From positions 1,740,501-1,804,500 of the forward strand of contig NZ_CP027667.1 of NCBI RefSeq assembly GCF_003008575.1: a stretch of 64,000 bases of DNA, read 5' to 3'. Under the pieces are notes generated by a model, which did not search any database, was not told the origin of the DNA, and worked only from the letters and a program-made list of their open reading frames with translations. The position numbers were made by a program, and so were the translations under genes. Origin of the DNA: Melaminivora suipulveris. GTDB lineage: Bacteria > Pseudomonadota > Gammaproteobacteria > Burkholderiales > Burkholderiaceae_C. Of this stretch, positions 8,060-17,331 are shown in pieces; position 1 is the stretch's first letter, and each line of letters starts with the position of its first letter.

Positions 8060-9385
8060 TCAGATCACCGGCTTGCCAAAGAACAGATTCGGCAGATACA
8101 GCGCGATCTGCGGGAAGGCGATGATGATCAGCGCCCCCAGCAGCGTCACCAGCACGTAGGGGATGACCGAGACGTACAGGTCGCGCATGGTGATCTCCGG
8201 CGGCGCCACGCCCTTGAGGTAGAACAGGTTGAAGCCAAACGGCGGCGTCATGTAGCCGACCTCCATCATGATGATGAACAACACGCCGAACCAGATCGGA
8301 TCCCAGCCGTAGTTGTTCACCACCGGCAGGAAGGCCGGCAGCGTGATGAGCATGATGCCCACCGGGTCCAAGACCATGCCCAGGATGACCATGACCAGCA
8401 TCATGAAGGCCAGCGCGCCGTATTCGCCGCCGGGAATCAGCAGCATCAGCTCATCGATCAGCGCGTCGGCACCCAGCGTCGAGTACGCCGTGGAAAACGC
8501 GTGCGCCGCGAACAGGATCCACATGACCATGGCCGTCAGGCGCAGCGTCTGCACGCCCGAATCGCGCAGCACCTCCAGCGTCAGCTTGCGGTGCACGGCG
8601 GCGGCGATCAGCGCGCCGAAGACGCCTAGCGCTGCGGATTCGGTGGCGGTGGCCAGGCCGGTGAAGATGGCGCCCAGCACCAGCGCGACGATGAACAGCG
8701 GCAGGAAGACGGCCTTGAGCGAGTCGATCTTCATCTTCCAGTCGCCGCGCTCCTCGGGCGGCAGCGCCGGCGCCAGCGACGGCTGCAGCCAGGCGCGCAC
8801 ACCGATATAGATCGTCACCAGCACGAACAGCAGGATGCCAGGGCCGATGCCGGAAGCGAACAGCCGGCCCACCGAAACCTCGGTCAGCATGGCGTACAGG
8901 ATCATCAGCACCGATGGTGGAATCAGAATGCCCCAGCCGCCGCCGCAGTTGATGGCGCCGGCGGCCAGCCGCTTGTCGTAGCCGCGGCTGAGCATCTGCG
9001 GCAGGGCGATGGTGCCCATGGTGACCACCGCCGCGCCGCTCACCCCGCTCATGGCGGCGAAGATGGCGCAGATCGCCACCGTGCCGATGGCCAGGCCACC
9101 GCGCAGGCCGCCGAACCACAGGTGCATCATGCGGTAGAGGTTGTTGGCCACCCCGGATTTCTCCAGCAGCATGGCCATGTATACGTACATCGGGATGGCC
9201 AGCAGCGTGAAGTTGGTCATCGAGTCCCAGAATTTGGACGCGACGATGTAAAAGCCCGGCGGCCCGATGGAGAAGAACAAAAAGATGACCGAGATGCCGC
9301 CCAGGGTGAACACCAGCGGCACGCCGACGAACAGAAAGAACAGCAGCGAGCCGAAAAACAGCGCAGTGATCAATTCAACCGACAC
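8060..9385 (-). CDS. dctM: TRAP transporter large permease subunit (DctM)
   Basis: A 441-residue, highly hydrophobic protein of the DctM family with about 12 membrane segments. Segments such as FAAMSGVSGAAVVTMGTIALP and NCGGGWGILIPPSVLMILYA are characteristic. The start is GTG, with AAGGAA about 8 bp upstream. It is the last gene of a dctP-dctQ-dctM operon and forms the sodium-driven transport channel for the anion delivered by the receptor at 10019-11059. Confidence 0.93.
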   Translation of the reverse strand: MSVELITALFFGSLLFFLFVGVPLVFTLGGISVIFLFFSIGPPGFYIVASKFWDSMTNFTLLAIPMYVYMAMLLEKSGVANNLYRMMHLWFGGLRGGLAIGTVAICAIFAAMSGVSGAAVVTMGTIALPQMLSRGYDKRLAAGAINCGGGWGILIPPSVLMILYAMLTEVSVGRLFASGIGPGILLFVLVTIYIGVRAWLQPSLAPALPPEERGDWKMKIDSLKAVFLPLFIVALVLGAIFTGLATATESAALGVFGALIAAAVHRKLTLEVLRDSGVQTLRLTAMVMWILFAAHAFSTAYSTLGADALIDELMLLIPGGEYGALAFMMLVMVILGMVLDPVGIMLITLPAFLPVVNNYGWDPIWFGVLFIIMMEVGYMTPPFGFNLFYLKGVAPPEITMRDLYVSVIPYVLVTLLGALIIIAFPQIALYLPNLFFGKPVI

Positions 9386-9408
9386 GATGATTCCTTGTTG
9401 TGCGCACT

Positions 9409-9951
9409 TCAGTGCTCGGGGCCATCGGCCGCCTGTTTGCCCCAGACCTGGGGGTCATTGGGCAGGCCGCGCAGCACGCGGATGTCCGAACCCATGCGCA
9501 CCAGCCCCTGCAGCAGCAGCAGCATGCCGGCGACGGGAATGGCCGCCTTGAAGGGCCAGATGTAGGGATTCCACAGACTGTGCGAGCGCTCCCACTTGCC
9601 GATCGACTCCCAGGCCATGTCGCCGCTTTGCCAGACCAGCACGATCAGGAAGAACAGGAACAGGAAGGACGTGGCCAGATCGATGGCGGCCTTTCTGCGC
9701 GCCGTGCAGCGGCCGTAGAAGATGTCCACGCTGACATGTCCGCGCTCGGCCAGCAGGTAGCCGCCGCCGATGACCGCGTACAGGCCGAAGATCAGCTGTG
9801 CCAGCTCCGACGTCCAGATGGTGGCGCTGCCGACCACGTAGCGCATGGCCACGTCGGCCAGCAGCGCGAGGAACATGGGCAGGATCAGCCAGCCGGCCAC
9901 CCGGCCCACCCAGAGGTTGGTCTGCGTGATGAAGCGCGCGAGGGCGTGCAT
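9409..9951 (-). CDS. dctQ: TRAP transporter small permease subunit (DctQ)
   Basis: A 180-residue protein with four predicted membrane helices (about 18-38, 50-68, 90-110, 133-155), the expected size and layout for DctQ. GHVSVDIFYGR between helices 2 and 3 resembles the family signature. AAGGAG lies just upstream of the ATG. It associates with the DctM encoded 23 bp downstream. Confidence 0.9.
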   Translation of the reverse strand: MHALARFITQTNLWVGRVAGWLILPMFLALLADVAMRYVVGSATIWTSELAQLIFGLYAVIGGGYLLAERGHVSVDIFYGRCTARRKAAIDLATSFLFLFFLIVLVWQSGDMAWESIGKWERSHSLWNPYIWPFKAAIPVAGMLLLLQGLVRMGSDIRVLRGLPNDPQVWGKQAADGPEH

Positions 9952-10018
9952 TGTGGTCTCCTTGTGATCGGCAGCGGCGCGCCGGGAGGCGCCAGCGGCG
10001 CCGCCGCGGACAGGCCGC

Positions 10019-11059
10019 TCAGACGTAGCCCAGGTCCTTCATCAGGCCCAGCAGCTTGTCGCCCATCTCCTTGGCCTTGGGACCCTTGTTCATGTCCTTG
10101 GCCAGGATGTCCTTGGAGGCCTGCGCCATGCGCTTTTGCACCTCGTCGGGGAACTGCACCAGCTCCACGCCCATCTTGGACACACCGGTGTTGGTGGCCT
10201 GCGCCTCCTCGTGCTGATAGGCCACGGTGCGGCGGAAGTAGCGCTCCTCCAGCAGGCTGTGGAAGATGCCGCGCAGGTCCTCGGGCAGCTTGTTGTAGGC
10301 GTCCAGGTTGATGACGTACACGTCGTTGGCCAGCAGGATCGGCGGCTTCATCTGGAACTTGGCCACCTCCCACAGCTTCATGGACAGCGCGCCCACGGCC
10401 GCGCCCCAGTGCGCGCCGTCGATCACGCCGGTGGCCAGCGCCTGGTACAGCTCAGGCCCGTCGATGCGCTGCGGCACGAAGCCGGCCGCCGACAGATAGT
10501 CGATCAGGCTGCCCGCCGAGCGCACCTTGATGCGCGAGAGATCGTCGCCAGCCTTGATCTTCTTTTTCAGCACCAGCTCGGTGGGGTAGGTCTTCTCGGC
10601 CATCATGAACACGCCCTTGGCCTTGAGTTGCTCGTTGAGCGCCGCCTCCAGGCCCAGGTTCTTGATCAGGTGGGCCATCTCCCAGGGTTCGCGCAGCGTG
10701 CCGGGCACGCCGTAGTACTGGTCCATCAGCTCGGATTCGTCCGGGTTGTAGCTGGGCGCGGTGGAACCCATCTGCACCACGCCGCGGCGCACCACGTTGA
10801 AGACTTCGCCGCCCTTGGCGATCTCGCCCGCACCCATCAGGGTGAGCTTGAAGCGGCCCTTGGTGCGCTCTTCCAGTTCCTTGGCCATGGGTACCAGGCT
10901 GGCGGTGAACGAGCCCGATGCCTTGGGCCAGTGCGACTGTACGCGCCAGGTCACCTTGGCCTGGGCGTGGGCGCTGGTGATGATGGCTGGCGCGGCAACC
11001 GCGGCCAGCGTGCCCTTGAGGGCGTTGCGACGGTTGAACGGGCTTTTGATGTCTTGCAT
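10019..11059 (-). CDS. TRAP transporter substrate-binding protein (DctP family)
   Basis: A 346-residue periplasmic receptor. FNRRNALKGTLAAVAAPAII is a twin-arginine-type signal, with likely cleavage after SAHAQA. The mature protein contains the DctP-typical stretch KVRSAGSLIDYLSAAGFVPQ, including the conserved Arg that binds the substrate carboxylate, and ATGVIDGAHWG. AAGGAG precedes the ATG. It opens the dctPQM operon, which faces the TAXI system tail to tail. The substrate is probably a carboxylate or a keto acid such as a mannitol-chloroaromatic-type ligand, but this cannot be settled from sequence. Confidence 0.9.
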   Translation of the reverse strand: MQDIKSPFNRRNALKGTLAAVAAPAIITSAHAQAKVTWRVQSHWPKASGSFTASLVPMAKELEERTKGRFKLTLMGAGEIAKGGEVFNVVRRGVVQMGSTAPSYNPDESELMDQYYGVPGTLREPWEMAHLIKNLGLEAALNEQLKAKGVFMMAEKTYPTELVLKKKIKAGDDLSRIKVRSAGSLIDYLSAAGFVPQRIDGPELYQALATGVIDGAHWGAAVGALSMKLWEVAKFQMKPPILLANDVYVINLDAYNKLPEDLRGIFHSLLEERYFRRTVAYQHEEAQATNTGVSKMGVELVQFPDEVQKRMAQASKDILAKDMNKGPKAKEMGDKLLGLMKDLGYV

Positions 11060-11232
11060 CGGTGCATCTCCTTGTGATGGGGTGAAAAAACATTCTGGCC
11101 ACGACGCGGCCAGTCTTCAGGTGTTGTCAGCTTGGTGCAAGCTGCCGCGCGGGGCAAGGGTTGTGACCCTAGGGTCTTGACGCCTACCGAACGCGTCAGT
11201 GCCGAGCGGACAGGTTGTGGACGACAGCGTGT

Positions 11233-12222
11233 TCAACCCGCAGTGATACCCGCGGTCCTGATGACGCGGGCCCACTTGTCCAACTCGGCGCGCAGGCGTT
11301 GGCGCATCTGATCCTGCGTGCCTGGGTCGGCTTCGGCGCCGACGCCCAGCAGGCGTTGGCGCACGGCAGGATCATTGAAGGCGCTTTGGAAATCGGCATT
11401 GATCTTGTCGAGCACGGCCTTGGGTGTTTTGGCCGGGGCAAACAGCGCTGCCCAGGAATACGCCTCGTACCCCGGCAGACCTGATTCGGCCACGGTCGGC
11501 ACGTCCGGCAGCATGGCCGAGCGCTTCTGGCTGGCCACGCCCAGAACCTTGACGCGACCGCTCTTGATGTGCGGCAGCGCCGTTGGGGCGTCGCTGAACA
11601 TCAGCTGCACCTGCCCGCCCAGCAGGTCGTTCATGGCCGGCGCGCTGCCCTTGTAGGGCACATGCTGCAGCTTGGTGCCAGCCTCCATGTTGAACAGCTC
11701 GCCGGCCAGGTGCGTTCCGCCGCCATTGCCCGAAGAACCATAGTTCAGGGCGCTGCCCGGCTTCTTGGCCAGCGCGATCAGTTCCTGGATGTTGCTGGCT
11801 GGCACCGACGGATGCGCCACCACGAATACCGGAAACATTGCCGCGAAGCTCACCGGTGCGAAGTCCTTTTCGATGTCGTAGGGCAAATTGCCCATCAGTG
11901 TTGGGTTCACCGCGTGGTGGATGGCACCCATGAACAGCGTGTAGCCATCGGCCGGCTCGCGCGCTGCCGCGCTGGCGCCGACCACACCGCCAGCGCCGGC
12001 GCGGTTGTCGATCACCGTGGGCACCTTCCAGATCTCGCCCAGCTTCTGACTGGCCACGCGCGCCGTGGTGTCCACCGGGCCGCCCGGTGGAAACGGTACG
12101 ATGAAGCGCACTGGCTTGGTGGGCCAGGCGTCCGCCGCCAGTGCGGGCAGCGTGTGCGTGGCGGCAGCCAGCAAGCCACCGGCGACGAGCTGGCGGCGGG
12201 TCGGGTGCGGGTGTGTGGTCAT
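11233..12222 (-). CDS. Bug-family tripartite tricarboxylate transporter receptor
   Basis: A 329-residue periplasmic receptor of the Bug/TctC family, very abundant in Burkholderiales. PTRRQLVAGGLLAAA is a twin-arginine-like signal ending near ALAADA. WPTKPVRFIVPFPPGGPVDT and DNRAGAGGVVGA are hallmark segments. No TctA or TctB membrane gene lies nearby, as is usual for orphan Bug proteins, so it may serve a permease encoded elsewhere or act in sensing. The ATG at 12222 follows GGGAGAGA; a longer start at 12264 would overlap the CoA ligase stop and adds a charged tail before the signal, so it is rejected. Confidence 0.9.
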   Translation of the reverse strand: MTTHPHPTRRQLVAGGLLAAATHTLPALAADAWPTKPVRFIVPFPPGGPVDTTARVASQKLGEIWKVPTVIDNRAGAGGVVGASAAAREPADGYTLFMGAIHHAVNPTLMGNLPYDIEKDFAPVSFAAMFPVFVVAHPSVPASNIQELIALAKKPGSALNYGSSGNGGGTHLAGELFNMEAGTKLQHVPYKGSAPAMNDLLGGQVQLMFSDAPTALPHIKSGRVKVLGVASQKRSAMLPDVPTVAESGLPGYEAYSWAALFAPAKTPKAVLDKINADFQSAFNDPAVRQRLLGVGAEADPGTQDQMRQRLRAELDKWARVIRTAGITAG

Positions 12223-12260
12223 GGCTCGAATCTCTCCCTGAAGTTCTGGGTCCAAATAAC

Positions 12261-13772
12261 TCAACGCAGCGCCGCCGCCTGCTGCTGCAACTGCCGCTTG
12301 AGCACCTTGCCGTTGTGGCTGGTGGGCAGCTCGGGCAGCACGGCGATGTGGGCGGGCAGCTTGTAGGGCGCCAGCTGCTGGCGCAGGTGGGCGCGCGCGG
12401 CGGCTGCGTCGAAGCTGCTGCCGGGGCGCAGCTCGACGAAGGCGATGACTTCCTCGTTGCCATCGCCCTCGGGCCGGCCGACGACGGCGCTACGCTGCAC
12501 GCCGGGGAGCTGATTCAGCGCCAGCTCGACCTCGGCCGGGTAGACGTTGAAGCCCGAGCGGATGATCATTTCCTTGAGCCGCCCGACGACGAACAGCGCG
12601 CCGTCCGCGTGCAGCTCGCCCAGGTCGCCGCTGGCGTACCAGCCGCCGTCCCGCATCACCGCGGCGGTGGCGGCGCTGTCGCGGAAGTAGCCGCGCATCA
12701 GGCCACGCCCTCGGATCCACAGCTCGCCGCGCTCGCCCACGGGCAGCGGTCGGCCGCTGGCTGGATCGGTGACCTGCACCTCCCCGTCCTCGACCGCGTA
12801 GCCCACGCTGGTGTCATCGCGCTGCTCGCCCAGGCGCGTCAGGTGCACCGATCCGGCGTATTCCGACAGGCCGTAGCCGTGGTGCAGCGTCTGGCCGAAG
12901 GCGGCTTCGACGCGGCGCTTGAGCGTCAGGTCCAGCGGCCCCGCGCCGGTGTAGACATAGCGCAGCGCGGGCGCCGGCGGGTGCTCGATGCCGTGCTCGT
13001 GCATATGGGCCAGCAGGCGCGAGAACAGCGCCGGCGGCCCCTGCAGCTGCGACACGCCGTGGTGCGCCAGAGCGTCCAGCAGATCAGCCGGGTCGAACTG
13101 CGGCCGCATGACCAGCTCGGCGCCGACGGCCAGCGACGCCAGCAGCACCGTGGCCAGGCCGAAGATGTGCGTCATGGGCACGAAGGCGTACGACCGGTCG
13201 CCCGGCCCCAGCGCGCGAGAAGCCGCCGAGACACGCGCGAAGTGGACCAGTCCCTCGTGCGTGGCCATGACGCCCTTGGGCGCGCCGGTGGTGCCCGAGG
13301 TGAAGATCAGCGCCGCGACCTCGTCCCGCAGGGGCGGCGCCTCGGGCGTCGCAGCGCTTGCGACCGCGCTGCGCCGCATGCCCGGCAGGACGCTGGCCAC
13401 GCCGGCGTGGCGCGCCGCGTGCTGCGCCGCGCTGGCCGAACTGCTGGCGGTGAAGTACAGCACGCGTGCATCGGCCTTGTGCGCAAAGGCATCGACCTCG
13501 CCCGCGGCCATGCGCGCGTTGACCCCGCACGACCAGGCGCCCACGCGGCTGCACGCCAGGATCAGCGCGGCGTGCTCGGGGCAGTTCTCGGCCACCACCA
13601 GCACGCGGTCGCCGGCGCGCACGCCGATACCTCGCAGCTCGCCTTCAGCCGCGTCGGTCAGCGTGCCCAGGTCGGCAAAACTCAGCGAGCGGCCGTCAGG
13701 CAGGTGGATGAAGGGGCGCTGTGGCGCGTGTGCCACCTGGCGTGCCAGCAGGTCGTGCAGTCGTTCACTCAT
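12261..13772 (-). CDS. AMP-dependent acyl-CoA synthetase/ligase
   Basis: A 503-residue member of the adenylate-forming family that activates a carboxylic acid to its acyl-CoA. Motifs are ALIFTSGTTGAPKGV (the ATP P-loop), YGLSEYAGSVH, ASGDLGELHADG, GRLKEMIIRSGFNVYPAE and the C-terminal catalytic Lys in NGKVLKRQL. It lies in a minus-strand block with thiolase, CoA-transferase, isomerase, MaoC and SDR genes, so it probably loads the substrate of this beta-oxidation set. Benzoate or cyclohexane-carboxylate-type ligases have similar architecture; the substrate is not readable. Confidence 0.9.
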   Translation of the reverse strand: MSERLHDLLARQVAHAPQRPFIHLPDGRSLSFADLGTLTDAAEGELRGIGVRAGDRVLVVAENCPEHAALILACSRVGAWSCGVNARMAAGEVDAFAHKADARVLYFTASSSASAAQHAARHAGVASVLPGMRRSAVASAATPEAPPLRDEVAALIFTSGTTGAPKGVMATHEGLVHFARVSAASRALGPGDRSYAFVPMTHIFGLATVLLASLAVGAELVMRPQFDPADLLDALAHHGVSQLQGPPALFSRLLAHMHEHGIEHPPAPALRYVYTGAGPLDLTLKRRVEAAFGQTLHHGYGLSEYAGSVHLTRLGEQRDDTSVGYAVEDGEVQVTDPASGRPLPVGERGELWIRGRGLMRGYFRDSAATAAVMRDGGWYASGDLGELHADGALFVVGRLKEMIIRSGFNVYPAEVELALNQLPGVQRSAVVGRPEGDGNEEVIAFVELRPGSSFDAAAARAHLRQQLAPYKLPAHIAVLPELPTSHNGKVLKRQLQQQAAALR

Positions 13773-13917
13773 GTCTCGTCAGTTCACCACGATGCACTGG
13801 GCCACCGTGGCCGCCATGGTGGCCTCTGCCGCCTGCCCTGGGAATCTGCTTTTGAGAAAGCCCGGCTTCGCGCGTCGTTAGCCCGGGTTTACCCGTGTGT
13901 CCGCGACTGCGCGCGCC

Positions 13918-15126
13918 TCACACCCGCTCAAACACCGCCGCAATCCCCTGCCCGCCGCCGATGCACATGGTCTCCAGCCCATAGCGCCCCTTGCGCCGCT
14001 CCAGCTCGTGCAAGAGCGTGGCCAGGATGCGCACGCCGGTGGCGCCGATGGGGTGGCCCAGCGAGATGCCCGAGCCGTTGACGTTCAGCTTGTGCTCGAT
14101 GGCGCCCTGGTCCTGCCAGCCCCAGCCCTTGAGCACGGCCAGCACCTGGCAGGCGAAGGCTTCGTTCAGCTCGACCAGGTCCATGTCGTCCAGCGTCAAA
14201 TTCAGGCGCGACAGCAGCTTTTGCACCGCTGGCACCGGGCCGATGCCCATGTGCGAGGGCTCGCAGCCCACTGCCGTCCAGCCGACCAGGGTGGCCATGG
14301 GTGTCAGGCCTAGTTCGGCCAGCTTGTCCTCGGCGACGATCAGGCAGGCGGCCGAGGCATCGTTTTGCTGGCTGGCGTTGCCGGCCGTCACCGTGCCGCC
14401 GGGCATCAGCGTGCGCAGCTTGGCCAGGCTTTCAGGCGAAGCGTCGGCGCGAAAGCCCTCGTCCCTGGTGAACAGCACCGGATCGCCCTTGCGCTGGGGC
14501 ACTGGCACGGGAATGATTTCGTCGTCGAAGCGCCCCGCATCCCAGGCGGCGGCGGCGCGCTGCTGGCTGCGCAGGGCGTAGGCGTCGGCCTCCTCGCGCG
14601 TGATGCCATAGTCGCGCGCCAGGTTCTCTGCCGTTTCGATCATTCCAGAGATCTTGCCGAAGCGCTCCACCGGCTGCGAGCGCTCGCGCCCGCGCTCCAG
14701 GCGGTCGAAGAAGCGCACGTTGCCGGCGCGCGCGCCCCAGCGCATGTCGGTCGAGTAGTACTCGATGTTGCTCATGCTCTCCACGCCGCCGGCCAGCACC
14801 ACGTCGGCCGCGCCGCTTTGCACCATCATGGCCGCGCTAACCACCGCCTGCAGGCCGCCGCCGCAGCGCCGGTCCAGCTGCATGCCCGGCACGCTGACCG
14901 GCAGGCCGGCCTGCAGCGCCGCCCAGCGGCCGACGCAGGGGACTTCGCTGTTGGCGTACGACTGGGCGAAGACCACGTCGTCGATGCGTGCCGGGTCGAT
15001 GCCGCTTTTGGCGACCACGGCGCGCACGGCCGTGGCGGCCAGTTCCTCGACGGGCACGGGCTTCAGGCTGCCGCCGAAGGTGCCGACGGGGGTGCGAAGG
15101 GGGGTGACGATGGCGGCTCGGCGCAT
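13918..15126 (-). CDS. Acetyl-CoA C-acyltransferase (thiolase)
   Basis: A 402-residue classical thiolase. The catalytic residues are in place: nucleophile Cys88 in LDRRCGGGLQ, NEAFACQ, GHPIGATG with its His, and the second Cys in MCIGGGQG. It cleaves 3-ketoacyl-CoA with CoA in the last step of beta-oxidation. The C-terminus ends at 13918, leaving 145 bp before the CoA ligase start that hold an imperfect hairpin near 13858-13890. A dispersed repeat separates it from the upstream CoA-transferase gene. Confidence 0.93.
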   Translation of the reverse strand: MRRAAIVTPLRTPVGTFGGSLKPVPVEELAATAVRAVVAKSGIDPARIDDVVFAQSYANSEVPCVGRWAALQAGLPVSVPGMQLDRRCGGGLQAVVSAAMMVQSGAADVVLAGGVESMSNIEYYSTDMRWGARAGNVRFFDRLERGRERSQPVERFGKISGMIETAENLARDYGITREEADAYALRSQQRAAAAWDAGRFDDEIIPVPVPQRKGDPVLFTRDEGFRADASPESLAKLRTLMPGGTVTAGNASQQNDASAACLIVAEDKLAELGLTPMATLVGWTAVGCEPSHMGIGPVPAVQKLLSRLNLTLDDMDLVELNEAFACQVLAVLKGWGWQDQGAIEHKLNVNGSGISLGHPIGATGVRILATLLHELERRKGRYGLETMCIGGGQGIAAVFERV

Positions 15127-15150
15127 GGGTTTCTCCGGTCAGATATGAAT

Positions 15151-15207
15151 GAAATCGGCCTTCAGCCGGCGTAAACAAAGCGGATACAGCTGTCTATTCG
15201 ATAGCAC
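15151..15207 (-). repeat. Dispersed intergenic repeat, copy 2
   Basis: In minus orientation it reads CTATCGAATAG, AGCTG, then ACGCCGGCTGAAGGC, matching the copies at 345-404 and 34621-34682. It fills the gap between the CoA-transferase stop (15215) and the thiolase start (15126). Confidence 0.75.
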
Positions 15208-15214
15208 TTACACA

Positions 15215-16507
15215 TCAGGCAAATGCCGCGCCGCACTGGCGCAGCAGCGCGTGCGCCTGGCGCTCCAGGTCTTCCCGGTGCTCGGGCGCGGCGATGTCGA
15301 TCATGCGGCGCACGCGGCGCGACAGGCTCTGCCCGCGCAGGTCGGCCACACCGTGTTCGGTGACGATCAGGCCGGCGTCGCTGCGCGGCGTGCTCACCGG
15401 GCCGGACAGCTGCGCCACGATGCGGCTCGCGCCCCGCGCCGTGGCCGGCAGCGCCACGATGGGCAGGCCGCCGCGGCTTCTGGCCGCGCCGCGCAGGAAA
15501 TCCACCGCGCCGCCCACGGCGCCCAGGTAGGTGCCGCCGGCGACCTCGGCGTTGATCTGGCCCGTCAGGTCCACCTCGATGGCGGAGTTGATGGCGGCCA
15601 GCTTGTGGCTGCTGGCCAGCACCTCGGCGTCGTGCGTGTAGTCGCTCTCGCGCAGCACCAGTTGCGCATTGCGGTGCGCCCAGCGGCGCAGGCGCGAGCC
15701 GCCCATCAGGATGCCGCCCACGCCCACGCCCACATCGCGGCTCTTGCGCGCATGGGTCAGCACGCCGGCCTCGGCCAGCGCGGCGATGCCGTCCAGCACC
15801 GCGCCGCTGTGCAGCCCCAGATCGCGATGGCCGTGCAGCGCGGCCAGCACCGCCTCGGGCAGCGCGCCTATGCCCAGCTGCAGCGTGGCGCCGTCCTCGA
15901 TCAGGCCGGCGACGTGGCGCGCGATGGCCTGCTCGGGCTCGCCCGGCGCGGCGCGCGCCAGCTCCAGGGGCGGCTCGCTGGCCTCGACCAGCACATCGAA
16001 GTCGCTGGCGGCCAGATACGGGCCGCCGTGCGTCCAGGGGACACCCGGATGCACCTCGCCGATCAGCACGCGCGCGCGCTCCAGCGCCGCCGGCAGGTAT
16101 TCGCGCACGGCGCCCAGGCTGTGGCGGCCCTGCGCATCGGGCGGGGACACCTGCAGCAGCAGCACGTCGGCCGGCAGCCGGCCGGCGCGGATCAACGCCG
16201 CCAGGTGCGAATAGTGGCTGGGCACGATGTCCAGCACGCCGGCCTGCGCCAGCTTGCGGTGCCCGCCACCGCCGGCGTAGCCAAAAAAGTCGAACACGTC
16301 GGCCTGCTCGGGCGCCAGCGTGCCGCTGGCGTCCATGCCGACGAAGACACGCAGCCGCCCGCCCTGGGCGATGGCGTGGCGCTGCGCCGTGAGCGTGCGC
16401 GTGAGCGTCAGCGGCTCGGCGCTGGACTGGCCCCACCACAGCGCATCGCCGGGGCGGATCAGCGCCTGCATCCGCTGCGCCAGCGCTGCGCCCGCCGGTG
16501 GCGTCAC
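15215..16507 (-). CDS. Acetyl-CoA hydrolase/transferase family protein (4-hydroxybutyrate CoA-transferase-like)
   Basis: A 430-residue protein of the acetyl-CoA hydrolase/CoA-transferase (Cat1/AbfT/RipA) family, moving CoA between acetyl-CoA or succinyl-CoA and another acid. Family-like stretches are DVLLLQVSPPDAQGRHSLG, GATLQLGIGALPEAV, LHSGAVLDGIAALAEAG and AINSAIEVDLTGQINAE. The GTG at 16507 is chosen because it overlaps the upstream hydratase stop as GTGA, a coupling pattern seen elsewhere in this window; an ATG at 16591 would overlap that gene by 88 bp. It could load the substrate of this operon, or itaconate for the divergent operon. Confidence 0.82.
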   Translation of the reverse strand: MTPPAGAALAQRMQALIRPGDALWWGQSSAEPLTLTRTLTAQRHAIAQGGRLRVFVGMDASGTLAPEQADVFDFFGYAGGGGHRKLAQAGVLDIVPSHYSHLAALIRAGRLPADVLLLQVSPPDAQGRHSLGAVREYLPAALERARVLIGEVHPGVPWTHGGPYLAASDFDVLVEASEPPLELARAAPGEPEQAIARHVAGLIEDGATLQLGIGALPEAVLAALHGHRDLGLHSGAVLDGIAALAEAGVLTHARKSRDVGVGVGGILMGGSRLRRWAHRNAQLVLRESDYTHDAEVLASSHKLAAINSAIEVDLTGQINAEVAGGTYLGAVGGAVDFLRGAARSRGGLPIVALPATARGASRIVAQLSGPVSTPRSDAGLIVTEHGVADLRGQSLSRRVRRMIDIAAPEHREDLERQAHALLRQCGAAFA

Positions 16508-17301
16508 TGCTTGCGATCCCAGTCGAAGCGCAGCGGCTCCTTGGCGGAAAAGCGCTGCACGGCGTCCAGGTGATAGGCCGAGCTGCGGCACATGGTCTGC
16601 GCGTAGGCTTCCAGCTCGGCCATGGTGCGCGCGTCCAGCTCGAAGGCCTGGTTCATGATGTTCTTGGCCATGCCGATGGCGGCGCTGGACGCCTCGCCGA
16701 AGCGGCGCGCCAGCTGCAGCGCCGCGGCCTGCAGGGCGTCTGCGTCCTGCACGACGTCATACACCATGTCCAGCTGCTGCGCCTCGCGCGCGCTGACCAC
16801 GCGGGCGGTGAAGACCAGCTCCTTGGCCTTTTGCCGGCCGACGATGCGCGGCAGCAGGTGCATGCAGCCCAGATCGGGCACCAGGCCGATGCGGCCGAAG
16901 ACGGCGCAAAAGCTCGCGCGCTGCGTGGCGATGACGAAGTCCGCCGCCAGCGCCAGGCTCAGGCCGGCGCCGAAGGCCGGGCCGTCGACGGCGGCGATGA
17001 CCGGCTTTTCCAGGTTCACCAATTCGGGGAACCAGTGGTGCAGGCCGCGGATGCGCTCGCGCCAGGGCAGCCCCGTCTGCGCGGTGTCGAGCATGTGCGT
17101 GATGTCGCCGCCCGAGCAGAACGCGCCGCCCGCGCCGGTCAGGATCACGGTGTGCACGCCGGCGTCGTCGCGCATGCGCGCCACGGCTTCGGCAAGGCCC
17201 CGGCGCATGTCCTGGTTCAGCGCGTTGCGCGCCTCGGGGCGGTTCATGGTGATGGTGCCGATGCCGTCTTCGACGCTGGTCAGCACTGCGGGTTCGCTCA
17301 T
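16504..17301 (-). CDS. Enoyl-CoA hydratase/isomerase family protein, PaaG-like
   Basis: A 265-residue crotonase-fold protein. The oxyanion-hole segments FCSGGDITHML and GPAFGAGLSLALAAD are intact, but both classical hydratase glutamates are missing: Ser115 replaces the first, and a Phe (F135) stands at the second. Instead FGRIGLVPDLGCMHLLPR carries Asp143 in the position of the catalytic Asp of PaaG-type isomerases (LGLIPDCGGTWLLPR). A double-bond isomerase or ring-epoxide isomerase is therefore more likely than a hydratase. CAGGAGAC precedes the ATG. The stop overlaps the CoA-transferase start by 4 bp. Confidence 0.85.
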   Translation of the reverse strand: MSEPAVLTSVEDGIGTITMNRPEARNALNQDMRRGLAEAVARMRDDAGVHTVILTGAGGAFCSGGDITHMLDTAQTGLPWRERIRGLHHWFPELVNLEKPVIAAVDGPAFGAGLSLALAADFVIATQRASFCAVFGRIGLVPDLGCMHLLPRIVGRQKAKELVFTARVVSAREAQQLDMVYDVVQDADALQAAALQLARRFGEASSAAIGMAKNIMNQAFELDARTMAELEAYAQTMCRSSAYHLDAVQRFSAKEPLRFDWDRKQ

Positions 17302-17331
17302 GGGTGTCTCCTGGAGTTGCGGCGTGCGGGC

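Noticed and set aside
13858..13890. Terminator hairpin between thiolase and CoA ligase
   Set aside because: The stem is imperfect with a bulge and long loop and has no adequate T-run; I list it only as a weak possibility.
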